A stretch of 64,000 bases of DNA from Gammaproteobacteria bacterium (GCA_030682575.1 JAUXNX010000013.1:153805-217804), one strand, 5' to 3'. Positions 43,096 through 52,756 are shown, counted from the stretch's first letter. Notes: generated from the letters alone by a model not told the origin. Program-made: numbers and translations.

Positions 43096-43410
43096 ATGAA
43101 AGTGCAGGTTGCTATCGAGAGTCGACTACGGAATGCCATTCCCCTTGATCACTTGGATATTTTCAACGAAAGCCATATGCACAGCGGACCGGCAACGGAG
43201 TCGCATTTCAAGATTACTGCTGTTTCTCCGGAGTTCGAGGGGCTTTCTGCCGTAAAACGACATCAACGCATCTATCAACTACTCCAGGAGCAGTTGGACA
43301 ATGGTGTACATGCGCTCGCTCTGCACACCTATACGCCTGCCGAGTGGCTGCGCAAGAAAGCCGTTTCTCCCCGGTCTCCTGATTGCATGGGTGGCGGTGG
43401 CAGCCACTGA
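43096..43410 (+). CDS. bolA: BolA family protein
   Basis: A 104-residue BolA protein, a partner of monothiol glutaredoxins and a transcriptional morphology regulator in E. coli. Its core includes LDIFNESHMHSGPATESHFK, with the conserved His residues, and VSPEFEGLSAVKRHQRIYQL. The Cys/Gly/His-containing tail (CMGGGGSH) resembles the E. coli BolA tail. GGAG nine bases before ATG 43096 fixes the start. It is divergent from the rbgA-rapA genes. In E. coli bolA is under RpoS; no clear sigma-S promoter could be defined here. Confidence 0.92.
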   Translation: MKVQVAIESRLRNAIPLDHLDIFNESHMHSGPATESHFKITAVSPEFEGLSAVKRHQRIYQLLQEQLDNGVHALALHTYTPAEWLRKKAVSPRSPDCMGGGGSH

Positions 43411-43615
43411 CTGAAGGTCTTTTGCATTGCTTTGTGGAGGTTTTTCGGGTACTTTCCGGCTGCCTTTTCGCTTTGCAGCATGTCAGTATTGGCAATTATC
43501 GCGATAGAAGAACGACCCGCAAAATAATATAACCAATAAAATCAAATAGATAGTAATTTCTATTTGGGTCTCAGTTCGCTAAATTCCGTATTCAACGACA
43601 CAGGCTATTGGTTTG

Positions 43616-44446
43616 ATGTTCAAATATCTTGCATACCCGAAAGTCCCGACTCTTATGCGCTTTTGCGCAGTTGTCATCCTCGCTTCCCTCTTACTTGCGC
43701 TGGTCATCAAGGCCCGGCAGAGCATTCCCGAAGTCGTGGTCGAAACGATGCCCGTCGAAGAAGAGGTTTTCGTCAGCCTGATTCCTGATTTTGACGCGAT
43801 CACCAATATTGAAATGAAGAAGCAGAGTTTCTTTGCCTTCCTTCATCAATACGTGGACGCTGAAAACAAACTGATTCTGCAGACCCGGGAATATTTACAG
43901 GTGTTTTCAGACATCGTCAGTCGCGATATGGACTTGAGCCCAACCGAACAGCAAACACTGGATACCATCGCCTCGGAATACAAACTGCAGGACAGTGGGC
44001 TGAACAATGCCGAAATGGTGGAGGAGTTGCTGGTGCGGGTTGATGTCATTCCAGTATCGCTGGCGCTGGCTCAGGCAGCCACTGAATCGGCCTGGGGCAC
44101 CTCGCGTTTTGCTCGCGAGGGCAACAATATCTTTGGTCAATGGTGTTATGACGAAGGTTGTGGGCTGGTTCCTGGACGCCGTGCCAGAGACGCCAGCCAT
44201 GAAGTCAGAGCATTCTCGTCGATCGAGGCCTCCGTCAGAGGCTATTTCCGTAATCTCAATACCAATCCTTCCTATGAGTACCTGCGTGAGTTACGCGCAC
44301 AAATGCGGCTTAAAGGGCGGTCACTCGATGCACTGGCTCTGGCCCACGGCTTGACTCGCTACTCCGAACGCGGTCATGTCTATGTGACTGAGGTGCAGGA
44401 AATCATCCGCATCAACGATCTACTCTCCCGTGATGAACAAAGCTGA
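43616..44446 (+). CDS. Bax-like glucosaminidase domain protein
   Basis: A 276-residue protein with one N-terminal membrane segment (MRFCAVVILASLLLALVI) and a C-terminal glucosaminidase domain of the Bax/FlgJ type (GH73-like). The catalytic Glu is in LALAQAATESAWGTSRFA, followed by GNNIFGQWCYDEGCGLVPG and AFSSIEASVRGYFRNLNTNPSY. It should cleave peptidoglycan glycan strands from the periplasmic face. TTG 43613 directly precedes ATG 43616, and either may start. The 205-bp spacer after bolA is AT-rich, contains no gene that I see, and probably holds the promoter. Confidence 0.87.
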   Translation: MFKYLAYPKVPTLMRFCAVVILASLLLALVIKARQSIPEVVVETMPVEEEVFVSLIPDFDAITNIEMKKQSFFAFLHQYVDAENKLILQTREYLQVFSDIVSRDMDLSPTEQQTLDTIASEYKLQDSGLNNAEMVEELLVRVDVIPVSLALAQAATESAWGTSRFAREGNNIFGQWCYDEGCGLVPGRRARDASHEVRAFSSIEASVRGYFRNLNTNPSYEYLRELRAQMRLKGRSLDALALAHGLTRYSERGHVYVTEVQEIIRINDLLSRDEQS

Positions 44447-44470
44447 ACCCAACATCGCAGCAATATGCGC

Positions 44471-45535
44471 TCAATCCTGATTATTGGGTGTTGAGCGCGT
44501 CCAATCCTTGGAATACCAATAGAAGCGACCGGGCATACCCGTCGCCGGCGCCGTACACAGGTAGCGGAAGCGACGTGTGTTGAAATGCTGTTCCGTACTG
44601 ATTCTCACTCGGCCATTTTCCTGATCCAGCCATTCCATCTGCAGTGGTTGCCCACCCGCATAGCAACCAATCTGCCGATTGTTGAAATTGCCGGGACCAA
44701 ACTGCAATGTGACCGAGGGATTGGTTTCCGTAGTCATCGGGGTCTCCGGATCGACCTCAAGTAGATTGAAGGAGAGTGTTTGTACCTTTTGTTTGAAATC
44801 ATTCAGATCGGTGAAGCTGCCGCCGAACGGATAGCGGGCCAGAGCCAGAAAGTCTGAATCAAACCCCACAGCGCCTGAGTGCTGGCCAAGGCCGATGAAA
44901 CCCAGCTCTCCCATCATTCTCTTGACGGGGACGTCGTACTCACCATAAGGGTAGGCCATGAACTTGTGATCCTGACCAGTCTCTGCGGTGATACGATCCT
45001 GAGACCGCAGCAACTCAGCACGCAGGCGGGCGATTCGTGCTGCTTCGTCTTCACCAGCAAGGGCATCCACCATGTATGGATGATTCTCCATGTGATTGGC
45101 AAACGTGACACCTGCGTCGGACATTTCACGAATCTGCTCCCAACTCATATACCCGTTCATGCGGTCGTTATGGGGCTGGGTATTGATGAAAACAGTGAAG
45201 GGAAAACCATACTCCTGCAGCATCGGGAAGGCGGTATCGTAGATTGAGATATAGCCATCGTCGAAGGTGATGGCCACAGTCTTGTCGGGTACTTCCTGGC
45301 GCTGTTGCAGAGCGCTGAGCAACTCCGGCAACGGCATGACATGGAAACCATCTGCTTTGAGGTGTTCCATCTGCTCACGGAATTTGTCTGGCGGCACACT
45401 GGTGGAGGCAGGAGTGCTGTCGGATATATGGTGATACAGGGTGATTGTGGCGTGTTCAGCCGCGTGGACTGCAAGAGTAGCACTGGCGAACGTAAGGCTG
45501 CACAAGGACCGCAGGAACAGGGACAATGGTTTCAT
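44471..45535 (-). CDS. Secreted polysaccharide deacetylase (NodB/CE4 family)
   Basis: A 354-residue exported protein; the signal peptide is MKPLSLFLRSLCSLTFASAT up to VHA. The CE4 motifs are present: TFDDGYISIYDTAFP (motif 1, catalytic and metal Asp), HMENHPY (motif 2, metal His pair) and YPYGEYD (motif 3). An N-terminal YHHISDSTPAST block resembles PgaB/IcaB-type deacetylases. The C-terminal ~90 residues form a separate beta-rich region of unknown role. ATG 45535 is chosen because it starts the signal peptide. It is convergent with the Bax-like gene; a link through cell-wall or exopolysaccharide is possible. Confidence 0.88.
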   Translation of the reverse strand: MKPLSLFLRSLCSLTFASATLAVHAAEHATITLYHHISDSTPASTSVPPDKFREQMEHLKADGFHVMPLPELLSALQQRQEVPDKTVAITFDDGYISIYDTAFPMLQEYGFPFTVFINTQPHNDRMNGYMSWEQIREMSDAGVTFANHMENHPYMVDALAGEDEAARIARLRAELLRSQDRITAETGQDHKFMAYPYGEYDVPVKRMMGELGFIGLGQHSGAVGFDSDFLALARYPFGGSFTDLNDFKQKVQTLSFNLLEVDPETPMTTETNPSVTLQFGPGNFNNRQIGCYAGGQPLQMEWLDQENGRVRISTEQHFNTRRFRYLCTAPATGMPGRFYWYSKDWTRSTPNNQD

Positions 45536-45631
45536 GGTGACCACGATGATGTAAGGAGGCCTGATTGGTGGCCTCTTCTGTGAATGTTGCGGGCTATTCT
45601 GAAGGATGGCGTCGCACCAGACAAGGCTTGA

Positions 45632-45716
45632 GGAAGCGAGGCCGGTTCGCGACAGGAACAAGGTTACAATGACGTGCTGGAAGTAATCGTCAACACGGCT
45701 CCCTCCCACAGATTTC
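45632..45716. repeat. Inverted pair of REP-like elements upstream of fadB
   Basis: GGAAGCGAGGCCGGTTCGCG followed by ACAGG (45632-45656) faces an inverted copy whose reverse complement reads CTGTGGGAGGGAGCCGTGTT (45697-45716). The pair fills the spacer between the deacetylase and fadB genes. Confidence 0.55.
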
Positions 45717-45775
45717 TGTCTATGAGGTCCGAGTTTTACTATAATGCCGCCCTTTCATAGAAGTAGGGGCAGGAT

Positions 45776-47911
45776 ATGTTTCAGGGGAAAACGCTTGGTC
45801 TGGTGCGGACGGAATCCGACATCGGGCATCTTTGCTTCGACCTGCTGGGTTCGTCCGTCAATAAATTCAACCGGCAGACGCTGGAAGAGTTGCGTGAAGT
45901 CATTGCTGTGATCGCCGCCAGTGACCTGCGCGGGCTGGTGTGCAGCAGCGCCAAGAGCAGCTTTATTGTTGGCGCGGACATCGGCGAATTCACCTCTGTT
46001 TTCAAGCTACCGGAAGCAGAGTTGCTGCGCTGGTGCAGCGACTGTAATGACATTTTCAATGCGCTTGAGGATCTGCCCATTCCCACAGTCAGTGCGGTCG
46101 CCGGTGTGGCACTGGGAGGCGGTTTCGAATTCTGTCTTGCCACGAATTACCGCGTTGCTACGCCTGCAGCAGCTTTTGGATTTCCTGAAGCAGGGCTTGG
46201 CATCTGCCCTGGATTTGGTGGCACTGTGCGAGCTCCGCGAGTGATGGACGTGCAGAAAGCCGTAGAGTGGATTACAGGCGGCAAACAGAACAGCGCCGCC
46301 GAAGCGTTGACCGTAGGTGCGGTGGACGCAATCACGGAACCGGAAATGTTGTTTGAGGCAGCAGTGGATTTCGTTGAGCAAGCGTTGCAGAACGTCGACG
46401 AATGGCAGGCCATGCGCCAACTCAAGACAGCGGCGATAACAGGTGCAAATCTGCCTGAGATTTTCGAGGGGATCAGAGCACAATTGTTGGCTGATAAACG
46501 AGTTCACAACCCGGCTCCACTGCGGGCACTGGATGCTCTTGTCGAGAGTGTGGATCTGGAGCGTGCCGCAGCGCTGCAGGTGGAACACCGAATTTTTACT
46601 GCACTGGCGCGCAGCGAGATAGCAGGTAACCTGGTACAGATCTTTCTCAATGACCAGTGGCTGCGGCAGAAGAGTCGACAACTGCTGGCCGTGGCGCATC
46701 CAGTGAAACAGGTTGCGGTGCTCGGGGCGGGTATCATGGGTGGTGGTATTGCCTATCAATCTTCGCTCAAAGGCATAGCTGTTTTGATGAAAGACATTGC
46801 ACAGCAGGGCCTTGATGCGGGCATCAACGAAGCCTCGCAATTGTTGCAGAAGCAGGTAGCAAAAGGACGCTTGAGTGAAGAAAAAGTTCGCGATGTTCTC
46901 GCGGGCATTCGACCGACATTGAGCTACGAAGGTATCGAGTCGGCGGATCTTGTTATCGAAGCCGTGGTCGAGAATCCCAGGGTGAAGAAGCTGGTGCTTG
47001 CGGAAGTGGAGGGTATGCTGGAAGACACCACAATATTGACCTCCAATACGTCGACGATTTCGATTACGTCGCTGGCGAGCGGCCTGCAGCACCCGGAGCG
47101 CTTCTGCGGCATGCATTTCTTCAACCCGGTGCCGTTGATGCCGCTGGTGGAAGTGATTCGAGGCGTCGCGTCGAGTGAGAGGACTATTGCCACGACAGTG
47201 GCTTACGCGCAGAGGCTGGGCAAGACGCCTATCATCGTCAATGATTGTCCTGGCTTCCTCGTCAACCGCATTCTGTTTCCTTACTTCGGGGCGTTCTCGC
47301 AATTGGTAAGAGATGGCGCCGATTACCAACAGATTGACGCCGCGATGGAGGCTTTCGGATGGCCTATGGGGCCAGCGTACCTGTTGGACGTTGTTGGCAT
47401 CGATACCGCTGTGCATGCACAAGCGGTGATGGCAGAGGGTTTCCCACAACGCATGGCATATGGTTTCAAGAGTGTGATGGATATCCTGTTCGAGGACGGT
47501 CAATTCGGGCAGAAAACCGGCTCCGGTTTCTACCGCTATGAGCAGAGCGCCGGTGGTCGTCAGGTGAAGGTTGTTGACGCGAAGATTGTTGAAGCATTGC
47601 GTGCGGCGCAGCACGGCCGGCGTGATATCTGCACACAGGAAATTGTCGATCGCATGATGCTGGCAATGTGTCTGGAGACGGCGCGTTGTCTGGAAGACAA
47701 CATTGTCTCAAGTCCGATAGAGGCCGACATGGGGCTGGTGTTGGGATTGGGTTTCCCAGCATTCCGAGGCGGCGCATTGCGCTACATTGATTCCATGGGG
47801 CTGCCAGAATTCTGCACGCTGGCGGATCAATATGCATCTCTCGGCCCCCTCTATCACCCGACGCCAGCCATGCGCGAAATGGCAGCCGCCGGAAAGCGAC
47901 ATTACGAATAG
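45776..47911 (+). CDS. fadB: Fatty acid oxidation complex alpha subunit (enoyl-CoA hydratase/3-hydroxyacyl-CoA dehydrogenase)
   Basis: This bifunctional beta-oxidation enzyme of 711 residues has an N-terminal crotonase domain (SSFIVGADIGEF oxyanion region; GGGFEFCLATNYRV and FPEAGLGICPGFGGT with the two catalytic Glu). A dehydrogenase domain follows, with the NAD motif VLGAGIMGGGIAYQS, MHFFNPVPLMPLVEVI (catalytic His) and NDCPGFLVNRILFPYFG. It matches Pseudomonas FadB more than FadJ. Normally fadA (thiolase) lies directly downstream as fadBA; here ttcA follows after ~40 bp and no thiolase gene is in the window. Confidence 0.95.
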   Translation: MFQGKTLGLVRTESDIGHLCFDLLGSSVNKFNRQTLEELREVIAVIAASDLRGLVCSSAKSSFIVGADIGEFTSVFKLPEAELLRWCSDCNDIFNALEDLPIPTVSAVAGVALGGGFEFCLATNYRVATPAAAFGFPEAGLGICPGFGGTVRAPRVMDVQKAVEWITGGKQNSAAEALTVGAVDAITEPEMLFEAAVDFVEQALQNVDEWQAMRQLKTAAITGANLPEIFEGIRAQLLADKRVHNPAPLRALDALVESVDLERAAALQVEHRIFTALARSEIAGNLVQIFLNDQWLRQKSRQLLAVAHPVKQVAVLGAGIMGGGIAYQSSLKGIAVLMKDIAQQGLDAGINEASQLLQKQVAKGRLSEEKVRDVLAGIRPTLSYEGIESADLVIEAVVENPRVKKLVLAEVEGMLEDTTILTSNTSTISITSLASGLQHPERFCGMHFFNPVPLMPLVEVIRGVASSERTIATTVAYAQRLGKTPIIVNDCPGFLVNRILFPYFGAFSQLVRDGADYQQIDAAMEAFGWPMGPAYLLDVVGIDTAVHAQAVMAEGFPQRMAYGFKSVMDILFEDGQFGQKTGSGFYRYEQSAGGRQVKVVDAKIVEALRAAQHGRRDICTQEIVDRMMLAMCLETARCLEDNIVSSPIEADMGLVLGLGFPAFRGGALRYIDSMGLPEFCTLADQYASLGPLYHPTPAMREMAAAGKRHYE

Positions 47912-47954
47912 CAGCAAGCCTGCGTGATGCAGACAATGCAGTTTGGAGGTTTAC

Positions 47955-48833
47955 TTGGATTCATCATTGATCAAAGAAGCAGAACACAGTTCCCCGAGTG
48001 GCGAACAGCGCAAGCAAAGTCTGCTCAACCGCAGTCACAAGAATCTGCGCCGCGATGTCGGCAAGGCAATTGCCGACTACAACATGATAGAAGAGGGTGA
48101 TCTGATCATGGTATGCATGTCCGGAGGCAAGGACTCATACACGATGCTGGATATACTGCTGAGCCTGCAGAAGCATGCGCCCATCGATTTTCGCATCATT
48201 GCAGTGAACCTGGATCAGAAACAGCCAGGTTTTCCAGAACACGTACTGCCAGAATATCTGACTGATCTTGGTGTGGACTTCCACATTCTCGAACAGGACA
48301 CATACTCCGTCGTGAAAGAAAAGACGCCGGAAGGCAAAACTTTCTGCGGGCTGTGCTCGCGCCTGCGCCGGGGTAGTTTGTACAGTTATGCCAAAGAGAT
48401 TGGCGCTACGAAGATTGCGCTGGGTCATCATCGTGAAGACATCGTGGAGACGCTGTTTCTGAACATGTTCTTCGGTGGCACACTCAAGGCAATGCCGCCC
48501 AAGCTGCTCAGTGATGACAAGCATAATGTTCTGATTCGTCCGCTGGCTTATTGCAGCGAACAGGAAATTTTCCGTTATGCAAAACTGCGCGGCTTCCCGA
48601 TCATCCCCTGTAATCTCTGCGGCACCCAGGAAAACATGCAACGACGCACGATCAAGGAAATGCTGAAGCAGTGGGACAAGGAATATCCAGGCAGGGTGGA
48701 GAGTATATTCCGCAGCATCGCCAATGTTTCGCCGTCACAACTGGCAGATCCGAAACTGTTTCCGTTTTCCACACTGACAGCCATCAGGGAAGAATCTCCG
48801 CAGATCGCCTGTGTGAATCTTCCGTGGGAATGA
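47955..48833 (+). CDS. ttcA: tRNA 2-thiocytidine(32) synthetase TtcA
   Basis: TtcA thiolates C32 of some tRNAs using ATP and an iron-sulfur cluster. The 292-residue protein has the PP-loop [10 protein letters not shown] and the two Cys pairs for the cluster ([10 protein letters not shown] and [11 protein letters not shown]), with [20 protein letters not shown] between. The start is uncertain. TTG 47955 has a strong GGAGG at 47945-47949 with a 5-base spacer, whereas TTG 47943 would give four extra residues and overlap that site. I prefer 47955. It heads a short plus-strand run with yheU, tusA, an exonuclease and pdxB. Confidence 0.95.
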   Translation: MDSSLIKEAEHSSPSGEQRKQSLLNRSHKNLRRDVGKAIADYNMIEEGDLIMVCMSGGKDSYTMLDILLSLQKHAPIDFRIIAVNLDQKQPGFPEHVLPEYLTDLGVDFHILEQDTYSVVKEKTPEGKTFCGLCSRLRRGSLYSYAKEIGATKIALGHHREDIVETLFLNMFFGGTLKAMPPKLLSDDKHNVLIRPLAYCSEQEIFRYAKLRGFPIIPCNLCGTQENMQRRTIKEMLKQWDKEYPGRVESIFRSIANVSPSQLADPKLFPFSTLTAIREESPQIACVNLPWE

Positions 48834-48850
48834 GGGCTTGAGCTGCATAA

Positions 48851-49057
48851 ATGGATATTCCTTATCAACAGTTGTCCGCTGCTACACTTGAAGCGATTCT
48901 AGAAGAGTATGCGACCCGCGAGGGCACCGATTATGGCGACGTCACATACACGCTCGCACAGAAAGTTCACATACTGCGCCAGCAACTGGTACGTGGCGAT
49001 GTTGGTATTACCTTCGACGCGGCGACAGAGACTTGCAGTCTGATGAGGCTACGCTGA
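48851..49057 (+). CDS. YheU family (UPF0270) small protein
   Basis: A 68-residue cytoplasmic protein matching the YheU family: MDIPYQQLSAATLEAILEEY, then TREGTDYGDVTYTLAQKV and a C-terminal LVRGDVGITFDAATET strand block. The function is unknown. Its TGA overlaps the ATG of tusA by one base (TGATG), so the two are probably co-translated. Confidence 0.88.
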   Translation: MDIPYQQLSAATLEAILEEYATREGTDYGDVTYTLAQKVHILRQQLVRGDVGITFDAATETCSLMRLR

Positions 49058-49317
49058 TGTCCGATTCAAAGAACAATGCGACCGATGAAATACTGGCTTC
49101 AACTCATCTGGATGCCTGCGGTTTGTTCTGTCCCGAACCCGTGATGCTGTTGCACAACAGGATCAGGGACATGGCCCGAGGCGATGTGTTGGAACTGGTG
49201 GCCACCGACCCTTCCACCACACGCGATGTACCAAAATTCTGTCTGTTCCTGGGGCACGAACTGATCAGCAAGACACAGAAAGATGATCGTTACTATTATT
49301 TGATCAGAAAAAAGTAA
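49057..49317 (+). CDS. tusA: TusA-family sulfur carrier protein
   Basis: An 86-residue TusA/SirA-like protein. TusA passes persulfide sulfur from IscS into thiolation of tRNA wobble uridine. The active Cys is in LDACGLFCPEPVMLLHNRI (the CPxP motif); a second Cys lies two turns before it. DVLELVATDPSTTRDVPKFC is the second family block. The start ATG 49057 overlaps the yheU stop. It stands near ttcA, another sulfur-dependent tRNA-modification gene, though TtcA is not known to use TusA. Confidence 0.9.
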   Translation: MSDSKNNATDEILASTHLDACGLFCPEPVMLLHNRIRDMARGDVLELVATDPSTTRDVPKFCLFLGHELISKTQKDDRYYYLIRKK

Positions 49318-49352
49318 CACGACTGCTGCAGAACGGAGTTTCAGGAACACCG

Positions 49353-50303
49353 ATGTCACAACCTGTGTATCTGGTGGATGCGTCCATCTACATCTTTCAG
49401 GCGTACTTCTCGCCAAATTTACAGATATGGTCGGACGATGATCGTGATCTGAGTGCGTTCTACGGATTTGCACAATTTCTGTTGCGATTCTTGCGCCATA
49501 CGCGTCCCGTGCACATTGCAGCTGCATTTGATGAAAGTCTGTTCTGCGGCTTTCGCCATACGCTTTACCCGGCTTACAAATCCAATCGCGAACTACCCGA
49601 TGAAAATCTGGCCCGCCAACTGAGTGCCTGTGCAGAGCTGGCTCGTCTGTTGGGTATAGCAAGTTTCAGCAGCAGGGTTTACGAGGCAGACGATATCATC
49701 GGTACTTTGGCAGCGCGTGTGCGCCAAGAGTCAGTCCCTGAGATATGTATTGTCAGTCGTGACAAGGATCTGGCCCAATTACTGAGAGGAGATCGAGACC
49801 ATTTATGGGATTTCAGCGGCAATAGCCGTCGTTTCCGTAAGGAGATAATCCAGCAATACGGCATCAGACCAGAACAGTTTCCCTGTTATCTGGGGCTCAT
49901 TGGTGATGCCGTCGACAGCATTCCTGGGGTACCGGGAGTTGGTCCCGTCGCCGCCACATGCCTGTTACGACACTTCGAATCACTACCCCTGTTGTACGAG
50001 CATCTCGACGAGGTGCCGACACTCTCCTACAGAGGTGCAGCGAAGGCGCCGGACCTGCTCAGACGTTACGAGAGCCAGGCACGTATGAGTAGAACGCTGG
50101 CGACTATCGTCGAAGACGTTGTCGATCCTGTGGAGAGATTTTCCGTGGCGGATTGCAGAAGTATTCTACGGGGGGAGGTTCAAAGTGACGGAATTCGCGA
50201 CCTGCTGGTCCGCGAGGGACTGGAGACTTCACTGCGTGATCGCTTTCTCTCCTTACTCGATGGTTTGCAACCTGCTGCGAAAAATGCGTCGGAGAGCCAA
50301 TGA
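49353..50303 (+). CDS. 5'-3' exonuclease/flap endonuclease (ExoIX-like)
   Basis: A 316-residue protein matching the 5'-nuclease domain of DNA polymerase I as a stand-alone form. The metal-binding acidic residues are in VYLVDASIYIFQAYF, AAAFDESL, VYEADDIIGTLAARV and VSRDKDLAQLL. The helix-3-turn-helix DNA-binding block DAVDSIPGVPGVGPVAATCL is intact. It probably processes RNA primers or flaps. It is longer than E. coli Xni (about 251 residues). Its stop overlaps the pdxB start (ATGA). Confidence 0.88.
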   Translation: MSQPVYLVDASIYIFQAYFSPNLQIWSDDDRDLSAFYGFAQFLLRFLRHTRPVHIAAAFDESLFCGFRHTLYPAYKSNRELPDENLARQLSACAELARLLGIASFSSRVYEADDIIGTLAARVRQESVPEICIVSRDKDLAQLLRGDRDHLWDFSGNSRRFRKEIIQQYGIRPEQFPCYLGLIGDAVDSIPGVPGVGPVAATCLLRHFESLPLLYEHLDEVPTLSYRGAAKAPDLLRRYESQARMSRTLATIVEDVVDPVERFSVADCRSILRGEVQSDGIRDLLVREGLETSLRDRFLSLLDGLQPAAKNASESQ

Positions 50304-51484
50304 AAATAGTTGCCGATGAAAACATCGTGGCTGTGCAGGAGAACTATCGTCAACACGGCGAGTTGGTGCTGCTGCCTGGTCGCAGTATTCGGCCGCCTGA
50401 TGTGCGTGATGCCGATGTGCTGCTGGTGCGTTCGATTACACACGTCGATCGTGCACTTCTGGAAGGTTCGCGTGTGCGATTTGTGGCCACCGCAACAAGT
50501 GGTACCGATCACCTTGATCTGGACTATCTTGTTGCCGCAGGGATTGGCGTTGCCGACGCTGCAGGCAGCAACGCAAACGCAGTCGTTGAGTATTGCCTTG
50601 CTGGCATCGCAGAACTGATTTGTACAAAACAGTTCACGTTACGAGACAAGACTGTGGCGATCATTGGCTTCGGCCACGTGGGAAGTCGCCTGTATCGACG
50701 CCTGCGCTCTATGGATGTAGCCTGTGTTGTTTGTGATCCTTTCGTGGCAGAAAAGAGCAGGGAAGATGCCGGGTTGCGGGAGGTTTCCTTCTGCGATCTG
50801 GATTCAGCGCTGTCGGCACAAATCATCACGCTACATGTTCCGCTAACCAAGTCCGGCGATCATGCCACTTATCATTTGTTTGATAAGGTACGCCTTGCTG
50901 GCATTGCTTCCGGCACTTTGTTGATCAATGCCGCACGCGGGGAGGTGGTCGACAATCAGGCGCTGTTGCAACGATTGTCCATCTCCAACGATATTCTGAC
51001 GTTGTTTGATGTATGGGAAAATGAGCCGAAAATTTCCCGCGACTTGCTCAAACTGGTCTCTTTGGGCACGCCACACATTGCAGGTTACAGTATAGAAGCC
51101 AAGAGCAGTGCCAGTGAAAAGAACTATCAGGCGTTTCTGCAGTACTTCGGTCTTGCCGATACGAATGCAGTGATCAACGAACCACAACCCCGCGTAGAAC
51201 TAAGCGTGAATGCCGATTGGAGTGTATTGGCTCTCGCACCGAATTGTGAGGAACTTTTCCTGGCTGCGTGTCTGCGTGCAGCTTTTCCGGTCATCGATGT
51301 GGACAGGCGTTTACGTGCTCTTGGGGAAAAGGGTGAAGCGGAACTTTTTGACGTTATCAGAAAGAGTCTAGCGACAAGAAGAGAGTTTTCGCACTTTGGC
51401 TTTGACAAGCAGTTGTTCCCCATAGGTCGCGCCAGCGAAACTGCACAAACGAATTTACTCGCAAACAACTTTCTCCTGCTATAG
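50300..51484 (+). CDS. pdxB: Erythronate-4-phosphate dehydrogenase
   Basis: PdxB oxidises 4-phosphoerythronate in the DXP-dependent pathway to pyridoxal 5'-phosphate. The 394-residue protein belongs to the D-2-hydroxyacid dehydrogenases. It begins MKIVADENIVAVQENY, has the NAD motif IIGFGHVGSRLYRRL, and the catalytic Arg, Glu and His in NAARGEVVDNQALL, FDVWENEPKI and TPHIAGYSIEAKS. The C-terminal dimerisation extension is that of PdxB rather than SerA. It overlaps the exonuclease stop by four bases and is convergent with the aminotransferase gene, only eight bases apart. Confidence 0.95.
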   Translation: MKIVADENIVAVQENYRQHGELVLLPGRSIRPPDVRDADVLLVRSITHVDRALLEGSRVRFVATATSGTDHLDLDYLVAAGIGVADAAGSNANAVVEYCLAGIAELICTKQFTLRDKTVAIIGFGHVGSRLYRRLRSMDVACVVCDPFVAEKSREDAGLREVSFCDLDSALSAQIITLHVPLTKSGDHATYHLFDKVRLAGIASGTLLINAARGEVVDNQALLQRLSISNDILTLFDVWENEPKISRDLLKLVSLGTPHIAGYSIEAKSSASEKNYQAFLQYFGLADTNAVINEPQPRVELSVNADWSVLALAPNCEELFLAACLRAAFPVIDVDRRLRALGEKGEAELFDVIRKSLATRREFSHFGFDKQLFPIGRASETAQTNLLANNFLLL

Positions 51485-51492
51485 GAGGAACA

Positions 51493-52707
51493 CTAGAATT
51501 CTGCACGCTCCAGGAATCGCCCGATCTTGCCGATCGCCTGTTGTAAAACATCGCTGCTGGGCAGAAACACAATGCGAAAGTGGTTCTTGTCCTTGATGTT
51601 GAATGCGCTGCCCTGCACCAACAGAATTTTTTCCTTTTCCAACAAATCATAGATGAACTTAGCATCGTCTTTGACCGGATACATATTCGGGTCGAGTTTC
51701 GGGAACATGTAGATTGCACCCTTTGGTTTCACGCAGGTCACACCGGGAATCTGTGTAATCAGGTTCCATGCCAGATCGCGCTGCTCGCGCAGCCGTCCGC
51801 CGGGCAGAATCAGTTCATTAATGCTCTGATAGCCCCCAAGCGCGGTCTGCACAGCGAACTGGGCCGGCACGTTGGCGCACAATCGCATATTGGAAAGAAT
51901 TTCCAATCCCTCAATATAATTTTCTGCCTTATCCTTCGCGCCGCTGAGAATCATCCAACCAGATCGAAACCCTGCCAGGCGATAGGACTTGGACAAACCA
52001 TTAAACGTCACGACCAATAAATCTTCACACAGTGATGCGATTGGAATGTGTTGAGCATCATCGTAGAGAATTTTGCTGTAAATCTCGTCGGAGAAGATCA
52101 CAAGCTTGTGTTTGCGTGCAAACTTGACGATGTCGAGCAGAATTTCCTTGCTGTATACAGCCCCGGTAGGATTGTTGGGGTTGATGATCACCAGCGCCTT
52201 GGTATTTGGCGTAATCTTCTTTTCCATATCCTTGATGTCAGGAAACCAGTCGGCCGCTTCATCACAGATATAATGCATGGGTGTGCCGCCGGCCAAGCTG
52301 ACTGCTGCGGTCCACAGAGGGTAGTCCGGGGCAGGGATCAGCACTTCGTCGCCATTGTTCAGCAAGGCCTGCATCGCCATCACGATCAACTCGCTTACAC
52401 CGTTGCCAAGATATATGTCGCCGATATCCACGCCATTGATCTGCAATTGCTGGCATTCCTGCATGATCGCCTTGCGCGCAGAGAACAGACCCTTGGAATC
52501 GCTGTAACCCTGGGCGTTAGCCAGATTGCGGATCACATCCTGAATGATCTCGTCTGGCGCCTCAAAACCGAAAGGAGCTGGATTACCGATGTTCAGCTTG
52601 AGAATGCGATGGCCTTCTTCTTCCAGCCGCTTGGCTTCTTCCAGTACGGGGCCGCGAATGTCGTAACAGACCTTGCTCAACTTGTCAGACTGCCTGATCT
52701 TCTTCAT
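51493..52707 (-). CDS. alaA: Alanine/glutamate-pyruvate aminotransferase (AlaA type)
   Basis: A fold-type I PLP aminotransferase of 404 residues, the length of E. coli AlaA (405), which it resembles along its whole length: NVCYDIRGPV-like start (KVCYDIRGPVLEEAKRLEEE), LKLNIGNPAPFGF, YPLWTAAVSLAGGTPMHY, INPNNPTGAVYSKE and the PLP-Lys in TFNGLSKSYRLAGFRSGWM. AlaA makes alanine from pyruvate and glutamate. ATG 52707 is taken as start because the added upstream residues come from a REP element (52724-52756). Confidence 0.93.
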   Translation of the reverse strand: MKKIRQSDKLSKVCYDIRGPVLEEAKRLEEEGHRILKLNIGNPAPFGFEAPDEIIQDVIRNLANAQGYSDSKGLFSARKAIMQECQQLQINGVDIGDIYLGNGVSELIVMAMQALLNNGDEVLIPAPDYPLWTAAVSLAGGTPMHYICDEAADWFPDIKDMEKKITPNTKALVIINPNNPTGAVYSKEILLDIVKFARKHKLVIFSDEIYSKILYDDAQHIPIASLCEDLLVVTFNGLSKSYRLAGFRSGWMILSGAKDKAENYIEGLEILSNMRLCANVPAQFAVQTALGGYQSINELILPGGRLREQRDLAWNLITQIPGVTCVKPKGAIYMFPKLDPNMYPVKDDAKFIYDLLEKEKILLVQGSAFNIKDKNHFRIVFLPSSDVLQQAIGKIGRFLERAEF

Positions 52708-52723
52708 AACGATATCTCTGCTA

Positions 52724-52756
52724 CCCCTGCGGGAGCGGGCCATGCCCGCAATTGAT
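52724..52756 (+). repeat. REP-like element
   Basis: CCCCTGCGGGAGCGGGCCAT then GCCCGCAATTGAT matches the REP core with both arms intact. It lies between alaA and msrB. Confidence 0.65.

Noticed and set aside
46007..47614. 535-codon open frame antisense to fadB
   Set aside because: fadB matches FadB over its full length; the antisense frame has no recognisable motif and arises from codon bias.
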